This document shows, one piece after another, positions 7,618-14,700 of a stretch of DNA of 64,000 nucleotides. The stretch covers positions 1-64,000 of the forward strand of contig QZKN01000112.1 in the NCBI GenBank assembly GCA_003598175.1, given 5' to 3'. Origin of the DNA: Candidatus Omnitrophota bacterium. GTDB taxonomy: Bacteria; Hinthialibacterota; Hinthialibacteria; Hinthialibacterales; Hinthialibacteraceae. The translations under genes and the position numbers were made by a program. The first letter of the stretch is position 1; every line of letters begins with the position of its first letter. The notes beneath the pieces were generated by a model. That model had not been told where the DNA came from, made no database searches, and worked only from the letters and a program-made list of their open reading frames with translations.

Positions 7618-9585
7618 ATGAATTCACAATACAATCCCCACGACAAATTCTTGCTTTCGGCAGGCGGATGGAAATCCGTCTTGATCTTCGTTTGTCTGGT
7701 TCTGGCGCCCGGCGTGCAATCCGGCCTTGCCGTAGACAACGACGAATGCCTGGCCTGCCATTCCATCGCGCATGGCGCGCCGGAGGATACCACGACGCCA
7801 TTGGTAAACATGGAAGTCTGCGCTCGATCCGTCCATCTTCAACTGGAATTCAGCTGCACCGATTGCCATTCCGATATTGAAGAGATTCCTCATGCGAGCC
7901 CATTAAATCCCGTCAACTGCGCGGAATGTCACGATGAAATGGCGGAAGTGTTCGCCAAAAGCATTCACGGCGTCGCCTTGGCCAAGAACGCGCCGGATGC
8001 GCCCACCTGCGTTCGTTGCCACAGTTCGCAAAACATGCTGTCCGCCGCGGATCCCGCCTCGCCCGTGTATCGCCTGCGCATCGCCCATCTTTGCGGCGAA
8101 TGCCATTCCGATCCGAAAATCATGCGGGAATATCAGGTGACAGATTCTCAAAAGGAACATCTCTACAAACTGGGCGTTCATGCGGCGGAAGTCATCGCCG
8201 GTAATGAAAACGCTCCGACCTGCATCGACTGCCACGGCGTACATACCATTCTTCCCCTGCGGGATCCGAACTCGCCCACCAATTTCATGAATGTTTCGAA
8301 AACCTGCGGGAAATGCCACGAGACGGAAATGGAGCAGTATCAGCAAAGCGTGCATGGCAAGTCGGCGCAGGCGGGACACAAGGATTCTCCCGTCTGCACC
8401 GATTGCCATGGCGAGCATTCCATCTTCCGCGTGACGGACGAACGCTCACCCGTTTCCTTCTTCAATCTGGCCGGCAATACCTGCGGCCGTTGCCATTCGT
8501 CCATCGTCATCAACGAAAAATTCAACATTCCCGCGCGCAAAGTGGAAAATTATTTCGACAGCTATCACGGATTGGCTCTGCAGCAAGGATCAAAAAAGGT
8601 GGCGAATTGCGGCAGTTGCCACGGCAGCCATTTGATTCTTCCTTCCTCCGATCCCGCATCGACCGTCAGCCCGCAACGGTTGGTCGAAACCTGCGGCGTC
8701 TGCCACCCGGGCATATCGAGCAACGTCCTGGCGGCGCCCATTCATGCGGAAGTAACCCTTCGCTCCGATTTGATCGCAGCCTGGGTTCCGCGCATTTATA
8801 TTCCTCTCATTATCATCATCATCGGCGGCATGTTACTGCACAACGGTCTGATTTTCTGGACCATGCTGCGCGAAAAATTCAAGAAAGAAATTCACCAACC
8901 GAGTTATCAACGATTCAACCGGTTCGAAATCATCTGCCACATCATTTTGACCATTTCTTTCATCGTGCTCGTCATCACCGGTTTTGCCCTGCTCAGTCCC
9001 AATTCGTGGTGGGTCACCATGCTTTCATACGTTTACTTTACCGAGACCATACGCGCGCCGATTCATCGCATCGCCGGAGTGGCGCTCATGCTGGTTTCGA
9101 TTGTCTATGCGTTGTATATGGTGTTCACCCGGCGCGGCCGGTACGAATTCCGCGCGCTGTTCCTTTGGCCGAGCGATATTCGCCACGCTTGGCAACACCT
9201 CGCCTTTCACCTGGGCAAGCGGCCGGAGCCGCCGAAATTCGGACGATATGATTACACCGAAAAAATGGAATTCTGGGCGCTGGTGTGGGGCGTCATCATC
9301 ATGGCAGTTACCGGCCTCATTCTCTGGTTCCCGATTACGGCCTTCGAATATTTGCCCAAATGGGCCATCGACATGGCGCGGCTGATCCATTATTACGAAG
9401 CCGTTCTCGCTACCCTCGCCATCGTCGTCTGGCATTTCTTCTTCGTCATTTTCCATCCCGAAGAATACCCCATGAGCGTCACTTGGCTCACCGGAAAAAT
9501 GACAAAAGAACACCTGAAACACCGCCACACGCTGGAATATGAGGAACTATACGGCAAAGGCAAGGAATCCGAAGAGGAAAAATAG
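7618..9585 (+). CDS. Fused 11-haem cytochrome c / dihaem cytochrome b quinone oxidoreductase (CbcL-like)
   Basis: A 655-residue fusion. A signal peptide (about 1-40) is followed by a periplasmic domain with eleven CXXCH motifs (CLACH, CTDCH, CAECH, CVRCH, CGECH, CIDCH, CGKCH, CTDCH, CGRCH, CGSCH, CGVCH). A C-terminal membrane domain (from about residue 385) has at least four helices. Histidines in ICHIILTIS, IHRIAGVAL and IHYYEAVLATLAIVVWH fit the haem b ligands of HydC/FdnI-type cytochrome b. The architecture is that of Geobacter CbcL, an inner-membrane quinol oxidase for low-potential acceptors, whose c-domain as I recall has nine haems. The start is ATG 7618 after GCAGGAG. A longer frame from 7453 only reads through the upstream repeat. 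Confidence 0.92.
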   Translation: MNSQYNPHDKFLLSAGGWKSVLIFVCLVLAPGVQSGLAVDNDECLACHSIAHGAPEDTTTPLVNMEVCARSVHLQLEFSCTDCHSDIEEIPHASPLNPVNCAECHDEMAEVFAKSIHGVALAKNAPDAPTCVRCHSSQNMLSAADPASPVYRLRIAHLCGECHSDPKIMREYQVTDSQKEHLYKLGVHAAEVIAGNENAPTCIDCHGVHTILPLRDPNSPTNFMNVSKTCGKCHETEMEQYQQSVHGKSAQAGHKDSPVCTDCHGEHSIFRVTDERSPVSFFNLAGNTCGRCHSSIVINEKFNIPARKVENYFDSYHGLALQQGSKKVANCGSCHGSHLILPSSDPASTVSPQRLVETCGVCHPGISSNVLAAPIHAEVTLRSDLIAAWVPRIYIPLIIIIIGGMLLHNGLIFWTMLREKFKKEIHQPSYQRFNRFEIICHIILTISFIVLVITGFALLSPNSWWVTMLSYVYFTETIRAPIHRIAGVALMLVSIVYALYMVFTRRGRYEFRALFLWPSDIRHAWQHLAFHLGKRPEPPKFGRYDYTEKMEFWALVWGVIIMAVTGLILWFPITAFEYLPKWAIDMARLIHYYEAVLATLAIVVWHFFFVIFHPEEYPMSVTWLTGKMTKEHLKHRHTLEYEELYGKGKESEEEK

Positions 9586-9667
9586 CATTCTGGATTTCCA
9601 CCTCTATTTCTAAAGGTGAGATCGAACCATAACCGCTCTTCTCTTCCCCGCCAATTGACTCACTTCA

Positions 9668-10021
9668 TCAAATAGGTTTGATCTTCATGGCGTCGAAATC
9701 GAGAGTAGCCAGGTCAACATGTAACGGCGCGCCCCCAAAAAAACAGATACCGGAAATTTCACTTTCATGCGAAATCGTGACCAGTTTTTTCTTGCAGCCG
9801 CGGGAAAAAGCGTCGAGAATTTCCATTTTCATGTTCTCATCGAAATGGCCCTCACAATAATAGGCCAGCGCGCAAAATGTCGGCGCCTGCACCCAGCGAA
9901 GAGAGAGGTTCCAGTTTTCCAACCAAACAAAATTGGTCACGCCGGGATTTTCCGCGGCGGCCGCGACGAGATTTTTCGCGATGGCAACCAGCCAAGGCGC
10001 GGCCCGGCGGGTGATCTTCAC
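9668..10021 (-). CDS. Small protein of unknown function coupled to the ADP-dependent kinase gene
   Basis: A 117-residue soluble protein I do not recognise. It starts at a GTG (10021) preceded by AAGGAG, only 18 bases after the kinase stop codon, so it is probably translated from the same message. No signal peptide or membrane segment is visible. It contains a cluster with several Cys (TFCALAYYCEG, RGCKKK, ISGICFFGG). The first half is helical in character (VAIAKNLVAAAAENPG). A kinase-associated or sugar-binding role is possible but is only suggested by position. Confidence 0.65.
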   Translation of the reverse strand: MKITRRAAPWLVAIAKNLVAAAAENPGVTNFVWLENWNLSLRWVQAPTFCALAYYCEGHFDENMKMEILDAFSRGCKKKLVTISHESEISGICFFGGAPLHVDLATLDFDAMKIKPI

Positions 10022-10039
10022 ACGTAACGGCTCCTTCCG

Positions 10040-11464
10040 TCATTCCGTCATAAATGCGCCTGACGATATCGTATCACCGAGGCCCACCGTAAAAAGGGGA
10101 TTCTCCACGATTTTCGCGGGAATCGCGGTCAGCGATAATTGTTCGAAAGTCCCCGTTCCTTTTTCGGATAATGATGGTTGTTTCAACGCCTCGCCCAATA
10201 TCTTTAACTGATTGAAGCCGGATTCGCTGATCGGCGTATTCAATCCGGCGGCAATATCATCGCGCGATGTGAACAAGCCATTGCGCGCGCGTGCGGAAGC
10301 CATAATCGCGGCAAACAACAGCGCATCACGTGACGATTCCGGGGATGACCAACTGGGCTGTTCCAAACATAAATAATAACCAAAATTGTGGAAATGTACC
10401 CGCTGCAAGCCGGTTGCATGCTTCAAAGCCGCCATTCCACGACAAAAGTTCAATGCGGTGGGAACATCGCGCAGAATCTCCCTTTCCCGTTTATCCCCCA
10501 AACTCGCCAGCAACAGCGGCAATTCGATTTCATTCAATCCGATGCTGTGCACGTTCGGCGCAATGTGGTTCAGAACCGATTCCCGCACTTTGGACGATGC
10601 GATGGAAGCCATTTCCAAATGGATTTTCAGACTGGGAGCGACTAGGCGAATGCGTTTCAGAAATCTTTCGAGAGGTTCGATGACATCATCGCACGTGCTT
10701 CCGTCCGGATAACGGTCCGAAAGAATATGAAAACCGGAAAAAAACAGATGGCTGTATGAATCGATCAATGAAACGAAACCATTCGCAAAGGTTTCCTCCA
10801 TTTTGAATTGATTGTTGCGCGGATTCCATGACGGAATATAGCGATTGGCGCGATTGGGGGAAACGTTCAATTCTCCAAAATTCATCGAAAAATCAGAGCC
10901 GTATTCCAGAATCCAATGGATGGCAAAAACGCCTTGTTCGAACGCCGCGTCGATCGGTTTTTGCAGTCGATAACCATCCTTGGATTGGCTAATCACACGT
11001 AAATTATCGTAATCGCCGAAGCGTTCCGCCAGTTCAACCGTCAACGGATTGGCGTACACCGTTACGGGAATCCCCAACGGCGCCAACGAGCGCGCCATAT
11101 TGCCGGATGTGCCGCCGAGACGCAATTCGCCCGCGCCGAACGTTGCGAGAGCCCAGCGATAGGTTTCTTCGGAGCGGATCATGAGCTGCAACGCCGCGCC
11201 TTTATATAACGAATGGAATAATCCGCTGACAAAATCCGCCGGCGTATTGATTTCGCAGGGATACTCCCCTTTGCAACCGGCCATAGCGGCCTTATGGAGT
11301 TCCGCATTGGAATCCAGAATGGAGTGAAGAAGGGAAGGAGTGATCCGAATCCATCCATCAAGTACGGAATGAAAGGCGCAGGCGACGCCGGGAATGGATT
11401 GGAGCCGTTCCATGCCGCGTGCATGGGCGTCGCGATAAAGCGTTTCCCATCGGGATATGGACAT
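10040..11464 (-). CDS. ADP-dependent glucokinase/phosphofructokinase family
   Basis: A 474-residue protein of the ADP-specific sugar kinase family (PF04587), which phosphorylates glucose or fructose-6-phosphate using ADP instead of ATP. Visible family marks are LRLGGTSGNMARSLAPLG (sugar/nucleotide-binding GG motif, about residue 115), SGFH (about 235), the metal-binding NEIE (IGLNEIELPL, about 315) and the C-terminal catalytic GLGDTISSGAF. The length fits the family (about 450-490). GAGGTGA lies upstream of the start ATG. The family is best known from archaea and eukaryotes and is scattered in bacteria. Whether glucose or fructose-6-phosphate is the substrate cannot be read here. The small gene at 9668-10021 follows in the same operon. 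Confidence 0.88.
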   Translation of the reverse strand: MSISRWETLYRDAHARGMERLQSIPGVACAFHSVLDGWIRITPSLLHSILDSNAELHKAAMAGCKGEYPCEINTPADFVSGLFHSLYKGAALQLMIRSEETYRWALATFGAGELRLGGTSGNMARSLAPLGIPVTVYANPLTVELAERFGDYDNLRVISQSKDGYRLQKPIDAAFEQGVFAIHWILEYGSDFSMNFGELNVSPNRANRYIPSWNPRNNQFKMEETFANGFVSLIDSYSHLFFSGFHILSDRYPDGSTCDDVIEPLERFLKRIRLVAPSLKIHLEMASIASSKVRESVLNHIAPNVHSIGLNEIELPLLLASLGDKREREILRDVPTALNFCRGMAALKHATGLQRVHFHNFGYYLCLEQPSWSSPESSRDALLFAAIMASARARNGLFTSRDDIAAGLNTPISESGFNQLKILGEALKQPSLSEKGTGTFEQLSLTAIPAKIVENPLFTVGLGDTISSGAFMTE

Positions 11465-11644
11465 AATGGTAAATCACCTCAATGGTATTGGTTGAAGGTG
11501 AATGTACCCGTGTTTTTCCATGATTCAACCGGACTGCGAATTTCAAGTTCATAGTCAGAAATCAGCGGGCGACACGGGCAGTTTTTTCTGTCCTTGCGGG
11601 AACTCTCCAAAGCATAAACAGCAGAGCCTTCATAGCGTCCTTAT

Positions 11645-11685
11645 GAAAAAGGGGCATGAACGGTCCATTGTTCCGCTCATGCCCC
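11645..11685 (-). terminator. Rho-independent terminator, minus strand
   Basis: A strong stem GGGGCATGAaCGG / CCGcTCATGCCCC with a 9-base loop. Read on the minus strand it is followed directly by TTTTT. No long gene precedes it on that strand. The only candidates are the small frames between 11741 and 12197, so it may end a small or non-coding transcript. Confidence 0.75.
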
Positions 11686-11740
11686 ATCTCAGATTACTCT
11701 ATCTTCACGTGATTGCAGGAAAGAATCACGCACTGTCCGA

Positions 11741-11826
11741 TTATTGCTCCACGAACTCCACCGGACCCGCATTCGCGATAGCCGGACGAACCTTATACTG
11801 TTCGTTTTCCCATTCAATAAAAAAAC
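11741..11826 (-). pseudogene. Possible C-terminal gene remnant ahead of a terminator
   Basis: The minus strand reads FFIEWENEQYKVRPAI and on to AGPVEFVEQ and a TAA stop. It looks coding in composition, but no start codon lies between it and the preceding in-frame stop. The family is not recognised. It lies about 55 bases before a strong terminator. It may be the tail of a decayed gene or chance. Confidence 0.3.
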
Positions 11827-12086
11827 AAACTCGTCACAAACCAAAAAATAAAACCTGTTCAGGAATTGATCAAATTCATTCGACTACCCTAATTATAGAT
11901 CATTTCATAACATTTTGGAATGGGATATTTTCTTTTTCTTCACCGGCTTCGTAAATACTGTATTCTTACAAGGACGTTTCCCCATCGATATGGCAAAAAC
12001 TTATGAGATGTATTCACAAATAAATATGGTTCTCCATCGCAATTTCCTTTGATACGATTCCATTTGACAGGACAACGAATGTAAAC

Positions 12087-12197
12087 TTATTTTACATACA
12101 TCCGCAATTGTTTGTGTATTCCAGCCCCCAAAACAAGTGGAACAGATAGGGCTTGACTCCTTTTTGCACCACGTGGAGAGTAAAAGAAACTCTTCAT
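12087..12197 (-). CDS. Candidate 36-residue small protein with a near-perfect ribosome-binding site
   Basis: ATG at 12197 is preceded, at nine bases, by AAAAGGAGGTGAT, which would pair almost fully with the 3' end of 16S rRNA. The peptide begins MKSFFYSPRGAKRSQ and is basic, with a short hydrophobic middle (LSVPLVLGAGI). No family is recognised. An overlapping frame that starts inside the ribosome site encodes a Cys-rich peptide and seems less likely because its start would be buried in that site. Confidence 0.4.
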   Translation of the reverse strand: MKSFFYSPRGAKRSQALSVPLVLGAGIHKQLRMYVK

Positions 12198-12301
12198 TCG
12201 GTATCACCTCCTTTTCATGTTATGACAGCGTTATGATTCCACCGGCGACTCAGTTATAATAACGCCATGAATATTTTGTAGAAACATGGAAGGAAGCCGC
12301 A

Positions 12302-12946
12302 ATGGATGACTCCGGTCGAACGAATCGTGAGCGAATCGAACGTTTTGTGTTCAAGCACGTGGCCGAGATATTGATTTTCAGCGGCCTCTTCTTGCTGATT
12401 ATTGTTCTTTTTATCCCCAAATACGACCAAAAAAGCCACGTCGCCAAACTTGTTCATTCGTATCACGGATTGAAAACGCTCGTGGAGGCGTTACGGATTT
12501 ATTCTCACGATCACCTCGATAATCACGCGTTTCCTCCCGATCCCGATTATCTCATTCCCGGCATCCTTTTATGCCCTATCCGTTCGAACACTCCCGCGAA
12601 CCTGACCTTTCTGACTACGCCGGTCTCTTTCCTGAGCCATGTCCCCATCGATCCCTTCCTGTCCGAAGTCGATAAACACCAACGCGACCTGACGCCGGTG
12701 GTTCTTCATTGGGTGCAAACATCCCACGATACGGAAAAACACCCCAAAGGGTATTTCCATATCGCCTGGGGCGCCTTAAGCGTGGGACCGGCGTTAGAGC
12801 TTCCCCCGCAATACGACATCACGGTTTTGCGAAGGGTCCCCTACGAATCCTGGCCGCTTCGCAATAATCTATTCGATCCGACCAACGGACTGAAAAGCAT
12901 GGGGATTCTTTATCACGACAGTTTGGGAAATTCCACGAAACTTTGA
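12302..12946 (+). CDS. Pseudopilin-like membrane protein without a prepilin cleavage site
   Basis: A 214-residue protein with one N-terminal membrane helix (about residues 22-40), followed by a periplasmic domain. The order helix, VHSYHGLKTLVEALRIYSHD, then FPPDPD and LTTPVSFLSHVPIDPF closely matches the type II secretion/type IV pseudopilin-like proteins that are numerous in several uncultured phyla. Those usually read alternating leader, RSLATALEAYYVDN, LTTPIAY, DPF. The usual prepilin peptidase site (Gly followed by FTLIE) is missing. Here a charged stretch (RTNRERIERFVFKH) precedes the helix, so it is probably an uncleaved relative. It stands alone, with no secretion genes near. GGAAGG precedes the ATG. 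Confidence 0.55.
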   Translation: MDDSGRTNRERIERFVFKHVAEILIFSGLFLLIIVLFIPKYDQKSHVAKLVHSYHGLKTLVEALRIYSHDHLDNHAFPPDPDYLIPGILLCPIRSNTPANLTFLTTPVSFLSHVPIDPFLSEVDKHQRDLTPVVLHWVQTSHDTEKHPKGYFHIAWGALSVGPALELPPQYDITVLRRVPYESWPLRNNLFDPTNGLKSMGILYHDSLGNSTKL

Positions 12947-13106
12947 TCAGGAGGGTAGGTATATGACCAATTTCATTATCTTTCCGGCGGTTTCATGAAC
13001 GAAATCCGAATATTGGTAAATTAATCCATTCCATCCTTCATTCCCTTTGGCCTGTCCGACAATTTATGATTCAATATATCGATGAACCTCGCTTCGGAGT
13101 TATGAT

Positions 13107-13337
13107 ATGAACGGAAATGATTTCACCACCAACCGAACCAAGCTGATTCTATTCTTCATCGCCATTCTCTCATTCGGCATTTTTCTGGGAAAAAACACCA
13201 CGCCCACGCAAGTGTGGATATTCTTTTGGAAACCGTCCGTTCCTCTCATCGTGATTGCGCTGGTTTGTTTCTTTTTAGGATGCCTATGCGGCTGGATACT
13301 CTCGGTCACGCATCGGAAACGAATAGAAGAAGAGTAA
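13107..13337 (+). CDS. LapA-like small membrane protein (DUF1049 type)
   Basis: A 76-residue protein with two hydrophobic segments (LILFFIAILSFGIFLG and PLIVIALVCFFLGCLCGWIL) joined by a short TPTQVWIFFWKPSV loop, and a basic C-terminal tail HRKRIEEE. The layout and the loop match the LapA/DUF1049 family of inner-membrane proteins, which in enterobacteria act with LapB in lipopolysaccharide control. No lapB-like gene is next to it, so the assignment is at family level. GGAG lies upstream of the ATG. Confidence 0.6.
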   Translation: MNGNDFTTNRTKLILFFIAILSFGIFLGKNTTPTQVWIFFWKPSVPLIVIALVCFFLGCLCGWILSVTHRKRIEEE

Positions 13338-13396
13338 GCCACACATTCGACAACAATTGACCTTCAAACCTTATATATTGAGAGAGGAGAATAAGC

Positions 13397-14464
13397 ATGT
13401 TTTCTATTTTTAAACGATCGATTGTGTATTTGACAGCTGTAATTTGTATTTCCGCGATATCCGCCGATCCGGTCACAATCGAAAAAGTCCAATTCGGCGG
13501 ATGGAATAACTGCTATTGCCTGACGAACGGGACGGTCGAATTGATCGTCACCGCCGATATCGGTCCGCGCATCATCCATTTCGGTTTCGTGGGAGAAGAA
13601 AGTCCTTTTTATCTCGATCACGCCAGCCTCGGTCTGAAAGGAGACGCCCGTTTTCGTCTTTACGGCGGCCACCGATTTTGGATCGCGCCGGAAGGTCCGA
13701 AAACTTCATATCCCGATAATTTTGCTCTGGCAACAAAAATGGAAGAAAATACCATCACCCTGACCGCTCCGCCGGAAGTGTTGGACTCCAACCTTCGTCG
13801 CACGATCACCGATGGAGATGAAATCGAAGCGAAAATGTCCGATCCACAATTTCGCGCCGTTCTCGGTATGAAAAAAGAAATGGTCATCCGCATGAAGGAA
13901 GACGGTCAGGTGACAGTCATTCACAAAGCCGCCAATGCCGGAACCCAACCCGTTCGCATGGCGCCCTGGGCGCTGACGGTCTTTGCCGCCAACGGTTTCG
14001 CCATCCTGCCCAATCCACCGTTTGCGCCGCACGACGGCGATCACCTACTGCCCGCGCGATCCATCATCACGTGGAGTTATACGGATTTAGCCGATCCCCG
14101 CCTGTCGATGCAACCGAAATACATCACCGTACAGCAAGATCCATCCATTAAAAAACCGTTGAAGCTAGGCATCGCAAATACTGAAAATTGGGCTGCTTAT
14201 GTTCGAAAAAACAACCTGTTCGTCAAATACATGAACTATCAGCCAAACACCGAATATCCCGACATGGGCAGTTCGACGGAAATCTACACCGGCGGTTCGA
14301 TCCTGGAGTTGGAGACGCTGGCGCCCATAACTATTCTTTATCCACGGGAAACAGCCATACATGAAGAAACATGGCGATTATTCAAAATCGATCCCATTAA
14401 ACCCATTGATGAGTATATCGAACAGGTCGTTCTTCCCATCGCCAAAACGAATTGGCCGAAATAA
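13397..14464 (+). CDS. Secreted DUF4380 (galactose-mutarotase-fold) protein
   Basis: A 355-residue protein with a signal peptide (about residues 1-23, ending ISADP). The mature part contains TNGTVELIVTADIGPRI, GGHRFWIAPEGP and a long beta-rich body. These are the hallmarks of DUF4380 proteins, which have the fold of galactose mutarotases and probably bind or epimerise carbohydrates in the periplasm. No catalytic assignment is possible from sequence alone. It has an excellent ribosome site (AGAGGAG) and lies 59 bases after the LapA-like gene. A T-rich hairpin at 14614-14639 probably ends the transcript. Confidence 0.7.
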   Translation: MFSIFKRSIVYLTAVICISAISADPVTIEKVQFGGWNNCYCLTNGTVELIVTADIGPRIIHFGFVGEESPFYLDHASLGLKGDARFRLYGGHRFWIAPEGPKTSYPDNFALATKMEENTITLTAPPEVLDSNLRRTITDGDEIEAKMSDPQFRAVLGMKKEMVIRMKEDGQVTVIHKAANAGTQPVRMAPWALTVFAANGFAILPNPPFAPHDGDHLLPARSIITWSYTDLADPRLSMQPKYITVQQDPSIKKPLKLGIANTENWAAYVRKNNLFVKYMNYQPNTEYPDMGSSTEIYTGGSILELETLAPITILYPRETAIHEETWRLFKIDPIKPIDEYIEQVVLPIAKTNWPK

Positions 14465-14613
14465 TAATTTTTTTTTGGGGGAACAAATGAAAAGCAGGAA
14501 AGGACTAATGTTTTGAAAGTCAGTGAGGATGGAACAGGAAAGTCGGTAGCGTAATTTTTAATAGAATCGTTTACACATTCCACAATCCCATATGTTGTCC
14601 TCCAAATTTGGAA

Positions 14614-14639
14614 AGCGGGTTCAATCCCGTTTTTTTTTT
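14614..14639 (+). terminator. Short hairpin with a long T-run
   Basis: GCGGG-ttcaat-CCCGT followed by nine further T residues (14631-14639). It is about 150 bases downstream of the DUF4380 gene. A tRNA T-arm look-alike was considered, but no acceptor or anticodon arm fits. Confidence 0.6.
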
Positions 14640-14670
14640 GCCCGAAAACGATTCATTCGCATAATGGTAA

Positions 14671-14700
14671 AGCAAGCGTCCCCGCTTGTGTTGTTTTTTA
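14671..14700 (+). repeat. CAAGCG/CGCTTG hairpin repeat, also terminator-like
   Basis: CAAGCG-tccc-CGCTTG is followed on the plus strand by TGTTGTTTTTT. It belongs to the same family as the CAGGCG-type hairpins at 29757, 38961, 45495 and 51880. It overlaps the stop codon of the TldD-like gene and may also stop transcription from the left. Confidence 0.6.

Larger units (their letters stand above)
11465..12301. other. Gene-poor region with a short minus-strand transcription unit
   Basis: This 840-base gap holds a 36-codon frame with an ideal ribosome site (12087-12197), a coding-like tail (11741-11826) and a strong minus-strand terminator (11645-11685). On the minus strand a TATAAT-like hexamer lies near 11893-11900. 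Together they suggest a short transcript or a degraded gene. I found nothing recognisable on the plus strand. Confidence 0.4.

Noticed and set aside
11502-11954. 150-codon plus-strand frame
   Set aside because: Low-complexity translation across an inverted repeat and terminator on the other strand, with no ribosome site.
12200-12215. Plus-strand ATCACCTCCTTTT resembling the 3' end of 16S rRNA
   Set aside because: It is the reverse complement of a strong ribosome-binding site. No other rRNA sequence lies around it.
14611-14640. Sequence GCGGGTTCAATCCCGT resembling a tRNA T-arm
   Set aside because: No acceptor stem, D-arm or anticodon arm can be built around it, and it is followed by ten T residues, so a terminator is the better reading.
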